Assembly (NCBI GenBank): GCA_942492625.1
Contig: CALOFM010000035.1
Span: 42,426 to 106,425, forward strand
Reading direction: 5' to 3'
Source: Thiosymbion sp942492625
GTDB lineage: Bacteria > Pseudomonadota > Gammaproteobacteria > Chromatiales > Chromatiaceae
DNA: 64,000 nucleotides
A program made the position numbers and the translations under genes. The notes under the pieces are model-generated. The model did not search any database and was not told the origin of the DNA. It saw only the letters and a program-made list of their open reading frames with translations. Positions 1-10,818 of the stretch are shown piece by piece (within the stretch, counting starts at the first letter, position 1; every line of letters begins with the position of its first letter).

Positions 1-466
1 TGTACCTGGCTATCTTCCGGGCACCAACCAGGAATACGGCGGCATCATCCGGCACGGCGCAAAGATCCTGTACGCCTACAGCGAAGCAACCGTGCCCAAA
101 GTCACCCTGATCACGAGGAAGGCTTACGGCGGCGCCTACGTCGCCATGTGCTCCAAGTCTTTGGGGGCGGACACAGTTCTGGCTTGGCCGACGGCAGAGA
201 TTGCCGTGATGGGCTCCGAGGGCGCGGTAAACATCATCTTCAAGAAGACGATCGAGGAGGCGGAAGACAAGGAGGCCACGAAGAAGAAAATTGTCGAGGA
301 ATATGCTGCGGAGTTCGCCACGCCCTACAAGGCGGCCGAGCGGGGTTTCGTCGACGATGTCATCGAGCCCCATACCAGCCGGCAACGGATCGTCGACGCC
401 TTCAACATGCTCGAAGGCAAGCGCGAAAAGCGGCCGGCCAAGAAGCATGGCAACCTGCCTTTGTGA
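1..466 (+). CDS. mmdA: Methylmalonyl-CoA decarboxylase alpha (carboxyltransferase) subunit, 3' part
   Basis: The reading frame is open from base 2 and ends with TGA at 464-466, giving the last 154 residues of a biotin-dependent acyl-CoA carboxyltransferase beta-type subunit; the 5' part lies outside the window. Family hallmarks visible are the G-T-x-Q-E-Y-G-G-I-I-R-H-G-A-K stretch, ITRKAYGGAY, the AWPTAEIAVMG block and the terminal K-H-G-N-x-P-L. The protein transfers the carboxyl group of methylmalonyl-CoA to the biotin of the carrier subunit. Subunits of propionyl-CoA carboxylase look alike, but the delta, biotin-carrier and membrane beta genes directly downstream identify the decarboxylase. 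The next gene starts 15 bases later behind a GGAGG site. Confidence 0.9.
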   Translation, partial: VPGYLPGTNQEYGGIIRHGAKILYAYSEATVPKVTLITRKAYGGAYVAMCSKSLGADTVLAWPTAEIAVMGSEGAVNIIFKKTIEEAEDKEATKKKIVEEYAAEFATPYKAAERGFVDDVIEPHTSRQRIVDAFNMLEGKREKRPAKKHGNLPL

Positions 467-481
467 TCAGGAGGACGCTCA

Positions 482-886
482 ATGGAAGCCGATCTACTCA
501 CAGTTTTCGCCGATCCCTCCACGTTCAAGGACCTCGACGCCACGCAGCGAATATGGGCGGCCCTGATCACGACGGTACTGGGCATGGGAATCACCTTCGT
601 CGTCCTAGTCATTCTGCAGTTCGTCCTAGGCCTGTTCGACAAGCTCGCCGGCCCGGAGCATAAGCCGAAAGCAGCGGCTACCCCGGCGTCGGCGGCAAAA
701 AAGGCTGAGGAAGCGCCCGCGCCCCAAACCGACGACGAGCTCGTGCCGGTCATCGCAGCATCCATTGCGGTGATGCTCCAGACATCGGCAAGCAATATCG
801 TGATCAGAGATATCCAGCGACTGGAGGACAGAACGTCCCCATGGAGCAGGGCCGGAATCGTCGAACAGATGCAGACCAGAGCTTAA
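482..886 (+). CDS. mmdD: Na+-pump decarboxylase delta/gamma subunit (OadG/MmdD family)
   Basis: A 134-residue protein with one hydrophobic segment at about residues 27-52, then an Ala/Pro/Lys-rich linker and a short C-terminal region. This is the architecture of OadG/MmdD subunits, which anchor the carboxyltransferase to the membrane beta subunit and help assembly. The start is fixed by GGAGG at about 470-474. It lies between the alpha and biotin-carrier genes. The C-terminal half (LVPVIAASIAVML) is typical of bacterial versions. Assignment rests on position and topology more than on catalytic motifs. Confidence 0.85.
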   Translation: MEADLLTVFADPSTFKDLDATQRIWAALITTVLGMGITFVVLVILQFVLGLFDKLAGPEHKPKAAATPASAAKKAEEAPAPQTDDELVPVIAASIAVMLQTSASNIVIRDIQRLEDRTSPWSRAGIVEQMQTRA

Positions 887-908
887 TTTTTTACAGGGGT
901 AATCAGAA

Positions 909-1295
909 ATGAGAATGTTCAAAGTGGTCGTAAACGGCAACGAGTATGAAGTCGCTGTGGAGGAGATCAAGGGCGAGGGCGGGTCGACCCCGGCACCTGC
1001 GCCTGCGGCTGCACGACCAGCGGCCTCCCGACCGGCACCCGCGGCGCCGAAACCGGCTGCGAAGCCGTCCGGAGGCGGGGGTGAGGGTACGGTGGTTGCC
1101 CAGATGCCGGGCACCATCATCGACATCGACGTAAACGTTGGTGACAGTGTTACCAAGGGCCAGAAGCTCCTCGTGTTGGAGGCGATGAAGATGGAAAACG
1201 AAATCGTTGCTCCCCATGACGGTACCGTCAGCGAGGTTTGCGTTACCGCGGGGGCCTTGGTCAATGCCGGAGACGCCTTGGTCGTTCTGGGCTGA
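909..1295 (+). CDS. mmdC: Biotin carboxyl carrier subunit of methylmalonyl-CoA decarboxylase
   Basis: A 128-residue protein. A short N-terminal segment is followed by an Ala/Pro-rich flexible linker at about residues 26-55 and a biotinyl domain from about 60 to the end, with the biotinylation motif EAMKM at 91-95 (Lys94 carries biotin). The swinging arm moves the carboxyl group from the alpha subunit to the membrane beta subunit, where it is released as CO2 and Na+ is exported. The gene begins 22 bases after mmdD and is followed closely by mmdB, so it is part of one operon. Confidence 0.9.
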   Translation: MRMFKVVVNGNEYEVAVEEIKGEGGSTPAPAPAAARPAASRPAPAAPKPAAKPSGGGGEGTVVAQMPGTIIDIDVNVGDSVTKGQKLLVLEAMKMENEIVAPHDGTVSEVCVTAGALVNAGDALVVLG

Positions 1296-1312
1296 CAGAG
1301 GAATACGCCGCC

Positions 1313-2557
1313 ATGTATGACGCGTTTTTGAACTTTCTCGGCTCAACGGGGTTTGTCGGCCTGACCGACTACCGCATCTTCATCATGATCGCGATCGCCT
1401 GCGTTCTGCTGTATCTGGCGATCGTCAAGGGCTTCGAGCCCCTGCTTTTGGTCCCGATTGCGTTCGGTGTTCTCCTGACCAACCTGCCGTTCGCGAACAT
1501 GATGGCAGCTCCGGTCACGGCGATCGCCCCGCATTCCGGCGACGTACCCTTCGGTGCATCCCTGCTCCATCTCTTTCAGGGGGAAGGGCACGGCGGCGCA
1601 CATACCGCGTATTTGGTCCATACCGAGGAGGTGGGAGGACTCTTAGCCTATCTGTTCCAAGGTGACCACCTGGGTATCTTCCCGCCGCTGATTTTCATGG
1701 GCGTCGGGGCCATGACGGACTTCGGTCCGCTCATCGCAAACCCCAAGTCGCTCCTGCTCGGCGCCGCCGCGCAGTTCGGTATCTTCGCTACCTTCATCGG
1801 GGCAGTCGGCACCGGGTTGTTTAACGCCCAGGAGGCGGCATCCGTTGCCATCATCGGCGGCGCGGACGGGCCGACCACGATCTTCCTCACGTCCAAGCTG
1901 GCACCCCACCTGTTGGGAGCCACTGCGATCGCGGCATATTCCTATATGGCGCTGGTGCCCATTATCCAACCGCCGATCATGAAGCTGCTCACGACGGAAA
2001 AGGAGCGTGTGATCAGGATGGTCCAGCTTCGCACCGTCAGCAAACGCGAGAAGATCCTGTTTCCGATCCTCGTCACCATCATCGTGTCTCTCATCGTGCC
2101 GCCGGCAGCGACCCTGGTCGGCATGCTGATGCTGGGCAACTTGTTCCGGGAAAGCGGCGTTGTCGCCAGGCTCGAGGATACGGCGAAGAACGCCCTGATC
2201 AATATCATCACCATCTTTCTGGGAATCACCGTTGGAGCAACAGCGACGGCCGAAAAGTTCCTTACCACGCAGACGCTCGCGATCCTGGCCCTGGGAGTCG
2301 TTGCCTTTGGTCTCGGGACCGCGACGGGAGTTCTGCTGGCGAAGATAATGAACAAGTTCTCCAGCACGCCGGTCAATCCCCTGATCGGCTCCGCTGGCGT
2401 CTCGGCCGTACCCATGGCTGCGCGGGTTTCGCAAACCGTCGGCAGCAAGTATGACCCGACGAACTTTCTCCTGATGCACGCGATGGGCCCCAACGTGGCA
2501 GGAGTAATCGGCTCGGCCGTCGCCGCCGGCGTCATGCTCTCCTTGTTCGGCGGCTAA
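1313..2557 (+). CDS. mmdB: Sodium-translocating decarboxylase beta subunit (MmdB/OadB)
   Basis: A 414-residue polytopic membrane protein. I chose the ATG at 1313 because AGAGGAA lies at about 1296-1302 and family members begin shortly before the first hydrophobic helix; the frame is open further upstream, but that part is the overlap with mmdC. The conserved GGADGPT block and following S-K-L-A-P-H-L motif, the I-Q-P-P segment and the C-terminal GPNVAGVIGSA stretch are diagnostic. The subunit decarboxylates carboxybiotin and pumps Na+ outward. No frame damage is seen. It closes the decarboxylase operon. Confidence 0.95.
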   Translation: MYDAFLNFLGSTGFVGLTDYRIFIMIAIACVLLYLAIVKGFEPLLLVPIAFGVLLTNLPFANMMAAPVTAIAPHSGDVPFGASLLHLFQGEGHGGAHTAYLVHTEEVGGLLAYLFQGDHLGIFPPLIFMGVGAMTDFGPLIANPKSLLLGAAAQFGIFATFIGAVGTGLFNAQEAASVAIIGGADGPTTIFLTSKLAPHLLGATAIAAYSYMALVPIIQPPIMKLLTTEKERVIRMVQLRTVSKREKILFPILVTIIVSLIVPPAATLVGMLMLGNLFRESGVVARLEDTAKNALINIITIFLGITVGATATAEKFLTTQTLAILALGVVAFGLGTATGVLLAKIMNKFSSTPVNPLIGSAGVSAVPMAARVSQTVGSKYDPTNFLLMHAMGPNVAGVIGSAVAAGVMLSLFGG

Positions 2558-2622
2558 CGCTAAGGGCACCCGCCCCTTGATAACGCATGTTGCGACCGGC
2601 ATAACCATCTGACCAACCGCGA

Positions 2623-2644
2623 CCCTCTCCCGCGAGGGAGAGGG
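2623..2644. repeat. Short perfect hairpin between mmdB and mce
   Basis: A 9-base stem, CCCTCTCCC paired with GGGAGAGGG, closes a 4-base loop (GCGA). This purine-strand hairpin is a common dispersed intergenic element in proteobacteria. It lacks a T-run on either side, so I do not call it an intrinsic terminator; it might still stabilise the 3' end of the decarboxylase transcript. Confidence 0.6.
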
Positions 2645-2699
2645 CGCGGGGGGGTGCTCGGCGCAACGAAAAGCAGCGAAAGTAATTCGGAGAATTGAA

Positions 2700-3104
2700 A
2701 TGCAGATACTCAAGATCGATCACCTTGGAATTGCCGTCAACAGCATGGAGGACGGCAAGGGCTTCTGGACAGACGTTCTCGGGCTGGAGTTTCAGGGCGA
2801 CGAAACGGTTGCCGAGCAGAAAGTAAATACGGGTTTCTTTCCCGTCGGTGAGAGCGAGGTCGAGCTCTTGGAATCAACCTCGCCCGATGGTCCAGTCGCG
2901 AAGTTCATCGAGAAGAAAGGTACGGGCTTTCAACACGTCGCCTTTCGCGTGGCCAATATCGAGGAGGCCCTTGCGGAGCTGAAGGCGAAGAACATCAAGC
3001 TCATCGATCAAGAGCCCCGAATCGGCGCAGGCGGCGCGCGCATTGCGTTTTTACACCCCAAAGCCACTGGCGGAGTCCTGGTCGAGCTATGTGAGCGGTC
3101 GTAA
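2700..3104 (+). CDS. mce: Methylmalonyl-CoA epimerase
   Basis: A 134-residue glyoxalase/VOC-fold protein. It opens with the ILKIDHLGIAV strand that carries a metal His, has F-Q-H-V-A-F-R-V in the middle and ends with HPKATGGVLVELCE. These are the metal-binding positions of methylmalonyl-CoA epimerase, which interconverts the R and S forms and so links mutase to decarboxylase or carboxylase. The length matches the family (about 130-140). The gene lies 142 bases after mmdB on the same strand, with CGGAG upstream of the ATG. Confidence 0.93.
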   Translation: MQILKIDHLGIAVNSMEDGKGFWTDVLGLEFQGDETVAEQKVNTGFFPVGESEVELLESTSPDGPVAKFIEKKGTGFQHVAFRVANIEEALAELKAKNIKLIDQEPRIGAGGARIAFLHPKATGGVLVELCERS

Positions 3105-3266
3105 TACTTCCGGGTCTACGAACAGGATAACAACCGCAAGGACGCGGCCTTTCCTCCCTCTCGCGGGTCCCCGCAACCATAGACGGCCTCGACCAACGCA
3201 CTCTCTCTTGCCCCGGCCGCGTTCGAAAAATCGCGCTCCATCTCGGAATAATGCAGTCTCCAGAGT

Positions 3267-3418
3267 CTGTCCGGCTTGGGCGTTCGTAACGAGGGAGCGC
3301 GGGACCGAGGCGGATTTTTCTCCCGATTGAGGCGAATAGTGCACCTATTGAACGAAATCGGGCGGAAAATCCGACCGGCGTCCGCGGTTCCGTAGTAGAA
3401 CAGCCGAAAGCCGGACAG
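3267..3418. repeat. Large imperfect palindrome between convergent mce and meaB
   Basis: Nested complementary arms share almost one centre near base 3342: 3335-3339 with 3345-3349, 3322-3328 (CCCGATT) with 3356-3362 (AATCGGG), 3311-3318 (CGGATTTT) with 3366-3373 (AAAATCCG), and 3267-3277 (CTGTCCGGCTT) with 3408-3418 (AAGCCGGACAG). The stretches between arms are also partly complementary, and weaker similarity extends to about 3230-3440. The whole 340-base gap holds no convincing gene. Possible identities are a MITE-like or REP-like mobile palindrome, or a bidirectional terminator for the two converging genes. Confidence 0.65.
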
Positions 3419-3444
3419 GCTCCTCGTATATCGGTCCAATCCGA

Positions 3445-4587
3445 TCAGCCGCCGTTACCCTCGAACTCGCTGATCAGGCGCTGGACGGCGGCGGTAGGCG
3501 GCAAGCGCCCCCAAACGACCTCGTGTTCGATCTCTGCGCGGATACGCTCCACACCCGCATGCTGGAAGAAGCTTGAGCGCAGGTGCTCTTCCACCATCGA
3601 ATAGACCCAGTCGAGTGTCTGGGCGCGCCGGCGCTTCTCAAGAACTCCGGAATCCGTAGTCTTCTTGCGGAAATCTTCGACCACGCCCCACAGCTCGGGG
3701 ATGCCTTCTCCGGTGAGTGCAGAGGAGATGTACGCGTGAGTCTCCCAACCCTCTGTCGCCGGGGCCAAATAGTGCAGCGCCCGGTTGTACTCCAGTCTTG
3801 CCGCCTTGGCGCGTGGCTTGTTGTCACCGTCGGCCTTGTTGATCAGCAGAGAATCGGCCAGCTCCATGATCCCTTTCTTGATACCCTGCAGCTCATCTCC
3901 CGCGCCGGCAAGCATCAACAACAGGAAGAAGTCCACCATGGACCGCACCGTGGTCTCGCTCTGACCGACACCCACCGTCTCGACGAGAATCACGTCGAAG
4001 CCCGCAGCCTCGCAGATCAGGATGGTTTCGCGGCTCTTGCGCGTCACCCCGCCCAGGGTCCCCGCGGATGGGGAGGGGCGAATAAATGCCCGCGTATCCT
4101 TGGAGAGGTCCTCCATGCGGGTCTTGTCGCCCAATATGCTACCCCCCGTGACCTTGCTGCTGGGATCCACCGCCAGCACCGCCACGCGATGACCTTGGTT
4201 ACACAGGTATATACCCAAGGCCTCGATAAAGGTGCTCTTACCCACACCGGGTACACCGGTGATTCCAATCCGAATGGACTTCCCTGTCTCGGGAAGTACC
4301 CGGCGCAACACCTCCTGGGACATTTCCAGGTGCGCAAGGGCGTTGCTCTCCACCAACGTGATGGCCTGCGCGACCACATTGCGATCGCCCGCGAGGACAC
4401 CCTCCACGTACTCGTCTACGCTCAGTCGGCGGCGGCGAGGAATCCGGGTCTTGTTGGTCCGGACCTGGCTTCCCGCGGCGCCTCGCATGCCGTCATGCCC
4501 GCCTGAGACGCCGTGCATGACTCGACTGGCGAACTCCTCACCTGCGTTTTTCGGTGCCCATTCGGGTTTACCTTTCTTCTTCGACAC
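3445..4587 (-). CDS. meaB: Methylmalonyl-CoA mutase-associated GTPase (MeaB/ArgK)
   Basis: A 380-residue G3E-family GTPase with Walker A GVPGVGKST at about 111-119, a Walker B region around DVILVETVGVGQSE, and NKAD as the guanine-specificity motif. MeaB gates loading of adenosylcobalamin onto methylmalonyl-CoA mutase and protects the enzyme. The start is a GTG at 4587 preceded by GGGGAGAG on the minus strand. The N-terminal 55 residues are longer and more basic than in many homologues, so a later start is possible. It follows the mutase genes on the same strand, as usual. Confidence 0.92.
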   Translation of the reverse strand: MSKKKGKPEWAPKNAGEEFASRVMHGVSGGHDGMRGAAGSQVRTNKTRIPRRRRLSVDEYVEGVLAGDRNVVAQAITLVESNALAHLEMSQEVLRRVLPETGKSIRIGITGVPGVGKSTFIEALGIYLCNQGHRVAVLAVDPSSKVTGGSILGDKTRMEDLSKDTRAFIRPSPSAGTLGGVTRKSRETILICEAAGFDVILVETVGVGQSETTVRSMVDFFLLLMLAGAGDELQGIKKGIMELADSLLINKADGDNKPRAKAARLEYNRALHYLAPATEGWETHAYISSALTGEGIPELWGVVEDFRKKTTDSGVLEKRRRAQTLDWVYSMVEEHLRSSFFQHAGVERIRAEIEHEVVWGRLPPTAAVQRLISEFEGNGG

Positions 4588-4664
4588 AACCTCTCCCCGG
4601 CCTGGCCGCGATCTACCCCGGATAAGACAAGAATCGCGCCCAAAGGCGCGATTATCCTCCCGCG

Positions 4665-6843
<2,179 letters not shown>

Positions 6844-6844
<1 letters not shown>

Positions 6845-9003
6845 TATGCGACCCCTATGTTCTTTTGCAGATTATTCAGCAGCTCATAGCAATTCGCACG
6901 CACGTGGATGAAGTCATCCACGCCGGCCTGCTTGAAAGCGTCGATGTGATCGCTCGGGTAACCCGCCACCAGCACCGAAGCGTCGGGCTTGGCGTCCTTG
7001 ATGCCTTTGGCCAGGGGCGGCACCAAGTCGGGGTAGGTCTTGTCGGTGGAGCAAATTACCACCACCGAAGCACCCGAATCCAAGGCGGCCTTGAGTGCCT
7101 GATCGGTGTCCTCAAAACCGTCGTTGCCGATCACGTCGAAGGCGCCCACCTCCAGGAACCCGCGGCTGAAGTCGGCCCTCGCCTTGTGCTGGGGGATGGG
7201 ACCCATGTTGGCGAGAAACACCTTGGGACGAGCCCCGGTCCTCTCGGCATAGGCCTCGGAGCGTCGGCGCAGGTCTTCGAATGCCTCCGCTCCCCGCTCG
7301 ATCTTGATCGGCTCGATCAGCGGGTCCATCGTCTCGCTGGTACACAATGCACCGCAGAGATCGGCGAGGGTCGCTCCGCCCAAAACCGCGTGCACAGCAT
7401 TCTCTATCCGAGTCTCGGCAGACGCCTGCGCCAGCTTCTCCAGCGCGCTCTGACGCCATTGCGGGTCTACGCCATCTCGAAAAGCATTCAGCTCCGCCGC
7501 CCGCGTCTGCTGGAACGCCGCATGATCGATATCCGTGACCACGAGAGGCTTGTCGGTCGCATTGGGGTACATATTGGTACCGACGAATATGTCGCGGCGT
7601 TGCGCATAGGCATTGGCACGCTGAGCGGCGACGGCGGCTACCTGCTCTTGGGGAAAACCCGACATCAATGCCTTCGTCATGCCGCCCTGCTTCTCCACGT
7701 CCCGGAACAGATCCCAGGCATTCTTTGCAACCGTGTCGGTCAGGCTCTCCACGTACCAGGATCCACCCGCCGGATCGATAGACCGGGTCATTCCCGCTTC
7801 GTCGCGAAGAACGGTATGGGTATTGCGAGCAACCCGGCGCGTAAAGTCGTTCGGCACCCGCGCCACCTCGTCCATGGGGCCTATATGCATGCTGTCGCAG
7901 CCGCCCAGGACACCGGAGAATGCCTCGGTCGTGGTACGCAGCATGTTGACGTTGGAATCGTAGAGCGTCTTGTTCCAGGCCGAGGTGCGCGTGTGTATGC
8001 GCATCTTCTGCGCCTCCTCGCGGCCCCCGAACTCCGCGACCACCTTTGCCCAGACAATTCGTGCCGCTCTGAGCTTGGCGACCTCCATGAAGACGTTCGA
8101 GCCGAGGGAGAACGAGAACAGCATGTGCGAGGCGGCCTGGTCTGGAGAAACGCCCCTTGATTGCATCTCACGCAGATATTCGACGCCGGTCGCAATGGCA
8201 AACGCGAGCTCCTGGACCGCATTGCCGCCACCGTCGTGGTAGGGGTGAGCGCCAACCACCACGGTCTGCAGATCCGGTGCATTCGCACTCGCCCAAGCGG
8301 TGAGCTGCGCCATGTCATCGTAAGCCCCGCTCATGGCCCGGGGAAGCCTGCCCTCCCGTGCCAACTGCCCCAGGGGATCGCTTCCGATACAACCGCTAAG
8401 CTTCTCCTTCGAGCCGGACTGCTTTTCCACGAGGGCCAGCACCATGGAAGCCATCGGTATCCCGGATGCGCCGGCCTGAATAAAGATGGGGGTCTGCGCC
8501 AGATCGACCCCTTGCAGCGCCTTGCCCAGGTCATCCAGACAGGAGATGGAAACGCCGCCTTTGCCGACATAGTCGGTCTCCGGCGTATCGGCGTCTTCGC
8601 CCAGCATCGTGGCGACGTCCAGACGCATGTTGACGGCCGTTTGACCGCGTTCGAGATCGGCGAGCAGGGCCTTGTTGAACGCTTGCGGCGTAGCCTCGGA
8701 CAGCTCTTGGCTGACCTCCCACGCGCGGGCCTTGTACCCCAGCGTCTCGGTGCCCCGTACATAAGGCGCGAAGCCCGGCATCGTACCCATATGGGGCACC
8801 TTGGCCGTGTCATCGGCCCGATACATGGGCTGAAGATCAATGCCCTCGTGGGTCTTTGTTATCAGCTTTTTCTCGAACGACGCACCTCGCAGGGCCGCCT
8901 CTGCAGCCTCGCGCCACTCCTGGTAGCTGGGTATAGAGAATTCTTTGAAGTTAGGGGCATTTTGCTCTTCCCCTGATTGCTGATCGGTGGGTTGGCTCGG
9001 CAT
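6844..9003 (-). CDS. mutA: Methylmalonyl-CoA mutase small (non-B12) subunit
   Basis: A 719-residue homologue of the large subunit that lacks the cobalamin-ligand motif: where D-x-H-x-x-G would be, it has MGPIPQHKARADF, the normal state of the non-catalytic partner in heterodimeric mutases. ATG 9003 is preferred over an in-frame GTG at 9009 because GGGAGGA lies at a good distance from the ATG and only about one base from the GTG. It is the first gene of a minus-strand unit mutA-mutB-meaB. Family matches include GTMPGFAPYVRGT and the N-terminal F-S-I-P-S-Y-Q-E-W segment. Confidence 0.92.
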
Positions 9004-9358
9004 ATTCACTCCTCCCGTGACAGTTTTTCCGCGTGGCTGTATTTTCGAATAGTTATGGGGATATTTGTAGATCCAGTGATTGTACGCTACGCCCTAAGCG
9101 GGTTGCCATCCTACATAGAATAAGGTCTTGATCCGTCCCGGGCGTCGCAACGGATTGGCGTGATTTTTCGACCGCCTGAGGCCGCTTGGCGCGGGGACAT
9201 CGGCATGAGGGTTACCCAGGAATTTCCAGATCACGCGGATAATGACGCGGGTAAGGGATTCGCGCGGCCCTTCGTCTCGCATCTGACAGAAATATCCAAA
9301 AGCAGACCAGGCTGGGGTCAGTCTGTCCGCCTGTTGCAGATCGGGCGTCCGCCGGGCC
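9004..9358. other. Intergenic stretch upstream of the mutase operon
   Basis: No protein-like frame or RNA gene was recognised. The part next to 9003 must hold the leader and promoter of mutA-mutB-meaB on the minus strand; an AT-rich patch at about 9040-9085 could contain it, but I see no convincing -35/-10 pair. Confidence 0.4.
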
Positions 9359-9523
9359 CTATGCCGAACGGACGTGAGCACCGATCATTGAGCCGTGCTC
9401 GCTGAGTGCCACCGTCGATATGCCAAGCTGATCCGCGTGGCGGTTGCACACCTCCCGAACGCGTGAGGGGCCATTCTTGATGGCGTAGATCAGGATATTC
9501 GTGTCCGGGAGATACTTGAGCAT
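9359..9523 (-). pseudogene. vapC: VapC-like PIN-domain toxin, N-terminal remnant
   Basis: From ATG 9523 the minus strand reads LPDTNILIYAIKN, the first acidic motif of VapC PIN-domain ribonucleases, and continues with R-V-R-E and I-S-T-V-A-L-S-E as expected. After that it departs and stops at 9359, giving 54 residues against about 130 for a full toxin. The remaining catalytic acids are missing, so it should be inactive. The start overlaps the stop of the upstream antitoxin fragment by one base (TGATG), the normal coupling of vapBC pairs. Confidence 0.75.
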
Positions 9524-9660
9524 CAGAAGGCTTCGCGCTCCTGATCCGCCGGCTGGTTGCGCTCCGACGTGAAATCGTCGCTAACGCCCGGCCCATCGAA
9601 GCAGCCATCCCAACGGTAGCCCTTCGGCGCAATGACTCGCGTGTTGCCAAAGGCTGTCAC
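9523..9660 (-). pseudogene. vapB: VapB-like antitoxin, C-terminal remnant
   Basis: About 45 codons that read TRVIAPKGYRWDGCFDG and then V-S-D-D-F-x-x-E-R-N-Q-P-x-D-Q-E-R-E, the toxin-binding tail typical of VapB antitoxins, stopping at 9523. The AbrB-like DNA-binding half is absent; sequence upstream of about 9665 belongs to a methyltransferase fragment on the other strand. The pair is therefore truncated at both ends and nonfunctional. Confidence 0.7.
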
Positions 9661-9669
9661 CTATCTACC

Positions 9670-9949
9670 GAGGGGCTGTAACAACATTGTGGGCGTGTAC
9701 ATCAGTCCGGAGCAGGTCCGGCTGGCCCAGCCGGTCACGCCGAAAGTAGAGCGTGCAGACTCGATCGCGTTTCTGGAGGAGACCGGCGAACGCGTCGATT
9801 TGATCATCTGCATGGACGTGATCGAGCATCTCTGCAAGGAGGAAGCGCTCCGGCTGGGGATCTTCGCCTGGAACCTGATCGAGACCGAAGAGATCGGTCC
9901 ACGGGTGGTTACGCAAATGTTAATCGCATCTGCCGTGAAGCCGAGATAG
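9670..9949 (+). pseudogene. Class I SAM methyltransferase remnant
   Basis: The plus strand reads NNIVGVYISPEQVRLAQ, then E-R-V-D-L-I-I-C-M-D-V-I-E-H-L, then K-E-E-A-L-R-L: motifs I-III of a methyltransferase of the kind found in lipopolysaccharide and glycan clusters. It then jumps to a C-terminal-looking segment (WNLIET ... MLIASAVKPR), so the 5' end and an internal block are deleted. The V-G-V-Y-I-S segment has Tyr where the usual Asp contacts SAM. No start codon with a ribosome site is visible. Confidence 0.6.
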
Positions 9950-10105
9950 AGGTCGCCGGCTTCGCGCATGCCCGATCAAGTGTGCATCGCCCGTTGCTGT
10001 GCCGATCGATGCACCAATGGTGCCGGTGTCCGCGCAGCGTTGGGAGTTGCCGCGACCCTGCGGACGACGTTGTGGTAGCGGGGTGCCGAGCGACCCAGTT
10101 GTGCT

Positions 10106-10133
10106 TTGCGCAACTGAAATATCCGCATATACT
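10106..10133 (+). promoter_or_regulatory. Possible sigma-70 promoter before gmhA
   Basis: TTGCGC at 10106-10111 and TATACT at 10128-10133 are separated by 16 bases, a fair match to -35/-10 elements, 65 bases upstream of the gmhA start. No other candidate is better in this gap. Confidence 0.45.
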
Positions 10134-10197
10134 CTAGCGGGCGCGGAATAGACTTAAACTGCTGTTTATTAGAAGTTGTCGGGAGATCTGTGGGCAT

Positions 10198-10818
10198 GTG
10201 ATATTTGCCAACCCCATCGAGCCGGACCTAGCCGGGCAAGTCTTCGCACGCCATTTCGACCAGCACATAACCTTGGCAGCCGCCGTTCGAGCGGAACTGG
10301 GTGGCGCGGTAACGCAGGCTGCACAAGCCATTGTCTCGGCTTTTCGCGACGAGAGAAAAGTCCTTCTCTGCGGCAACGGGGGCTCCGCCGCGGACGCCCA
10401 ACATATCGCCGCCGAGCTTACCGGGCGGTATGAGACTCCAGGACGACGGGCGCTTCCTGCGGTGGCGCTGACGACCGATACGTCTGCGTTGACGGCCATC
10501 AGCAACGATTTGGGTTATACCGACGTTTTTGCGCGCCAGGTGGAGGCGCTGGGCCAGACGGGGGACGTGCTCGTTGCCATCTCCACCTCTGGCCGCTCGC
10601 CAAACGTTTTGCGTGCAGTCGAAGTGGCCAAGGCGCAGGGGCTCCAGACCATAGGCCTGCTCGGTTGCGACGGCGGAGAACTTCTAGAAATCGTGCAAGT
10701 GCCGGTCCTCGTTCCCTCCCACCGAACAGCACACATCCAGGAAATGCACATCACCGTCGGCCATGTCCTCTGTGGCCTCGTAGACTCCGCGTTCGCTTGC
10801 CAGCAACCGTCGGTATGA
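10198..10818 (+). CDS. gmhA: Sedoheptulose-7-phosphate isomerase
   Basis: A 206-residue SIS-domain protein with CGNGGSAADAQH near residue 60, the phosphate- and metal-binding loop of GmhA, plus STSGRSPNVLRAV and a late H-I-Q-E-M-H-I metal motif. It makes D-glycero-D-manno-heptose 7-phosphate, the first step to the ADP-heptose of the lipopolysaccharide inner core. The start is a GTG at 10198, with GGGAG about 12 bases upstream, so the ribosome site is weak. It overlaps hldE by 4 bases (ATGA), showing an operon. Confidence 0.93.
   Translation: MIFANPIEPDLAGQVFARHFDQHITLAAAVRAELGGAVTQAAQAIVSAFRDERKVLLCGNGGSAADAQHIAAELTGRYETPGRRALPAVALTTDTSALTAISNDLGYTDVFARQVEALGQTGDVLVAISTSGRSPNVLRAVEVAKAQGLQTIGLLGCDGGELLEIVQVPVLVPSHRTAHIQEMHITVGHVLCGLVDSAFACQQPSV

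Noticed and set aside
1..466. Propionyl-CoA carboxylase beta subunit as identity of the first gene
   Set aside because: The sequence alone would allow it, but the delta, carrier and sodium-pump beta genes that follow define a decarboxylase.
1643..2713. Long open frame on the minus strand across mmdB
   Set aside because: It mirrors a clear membrane-subunit gene, has an Arg/Gly/Asp-rich composition typical of antisense frames in GC-rich DNA, and shows no family motifs.
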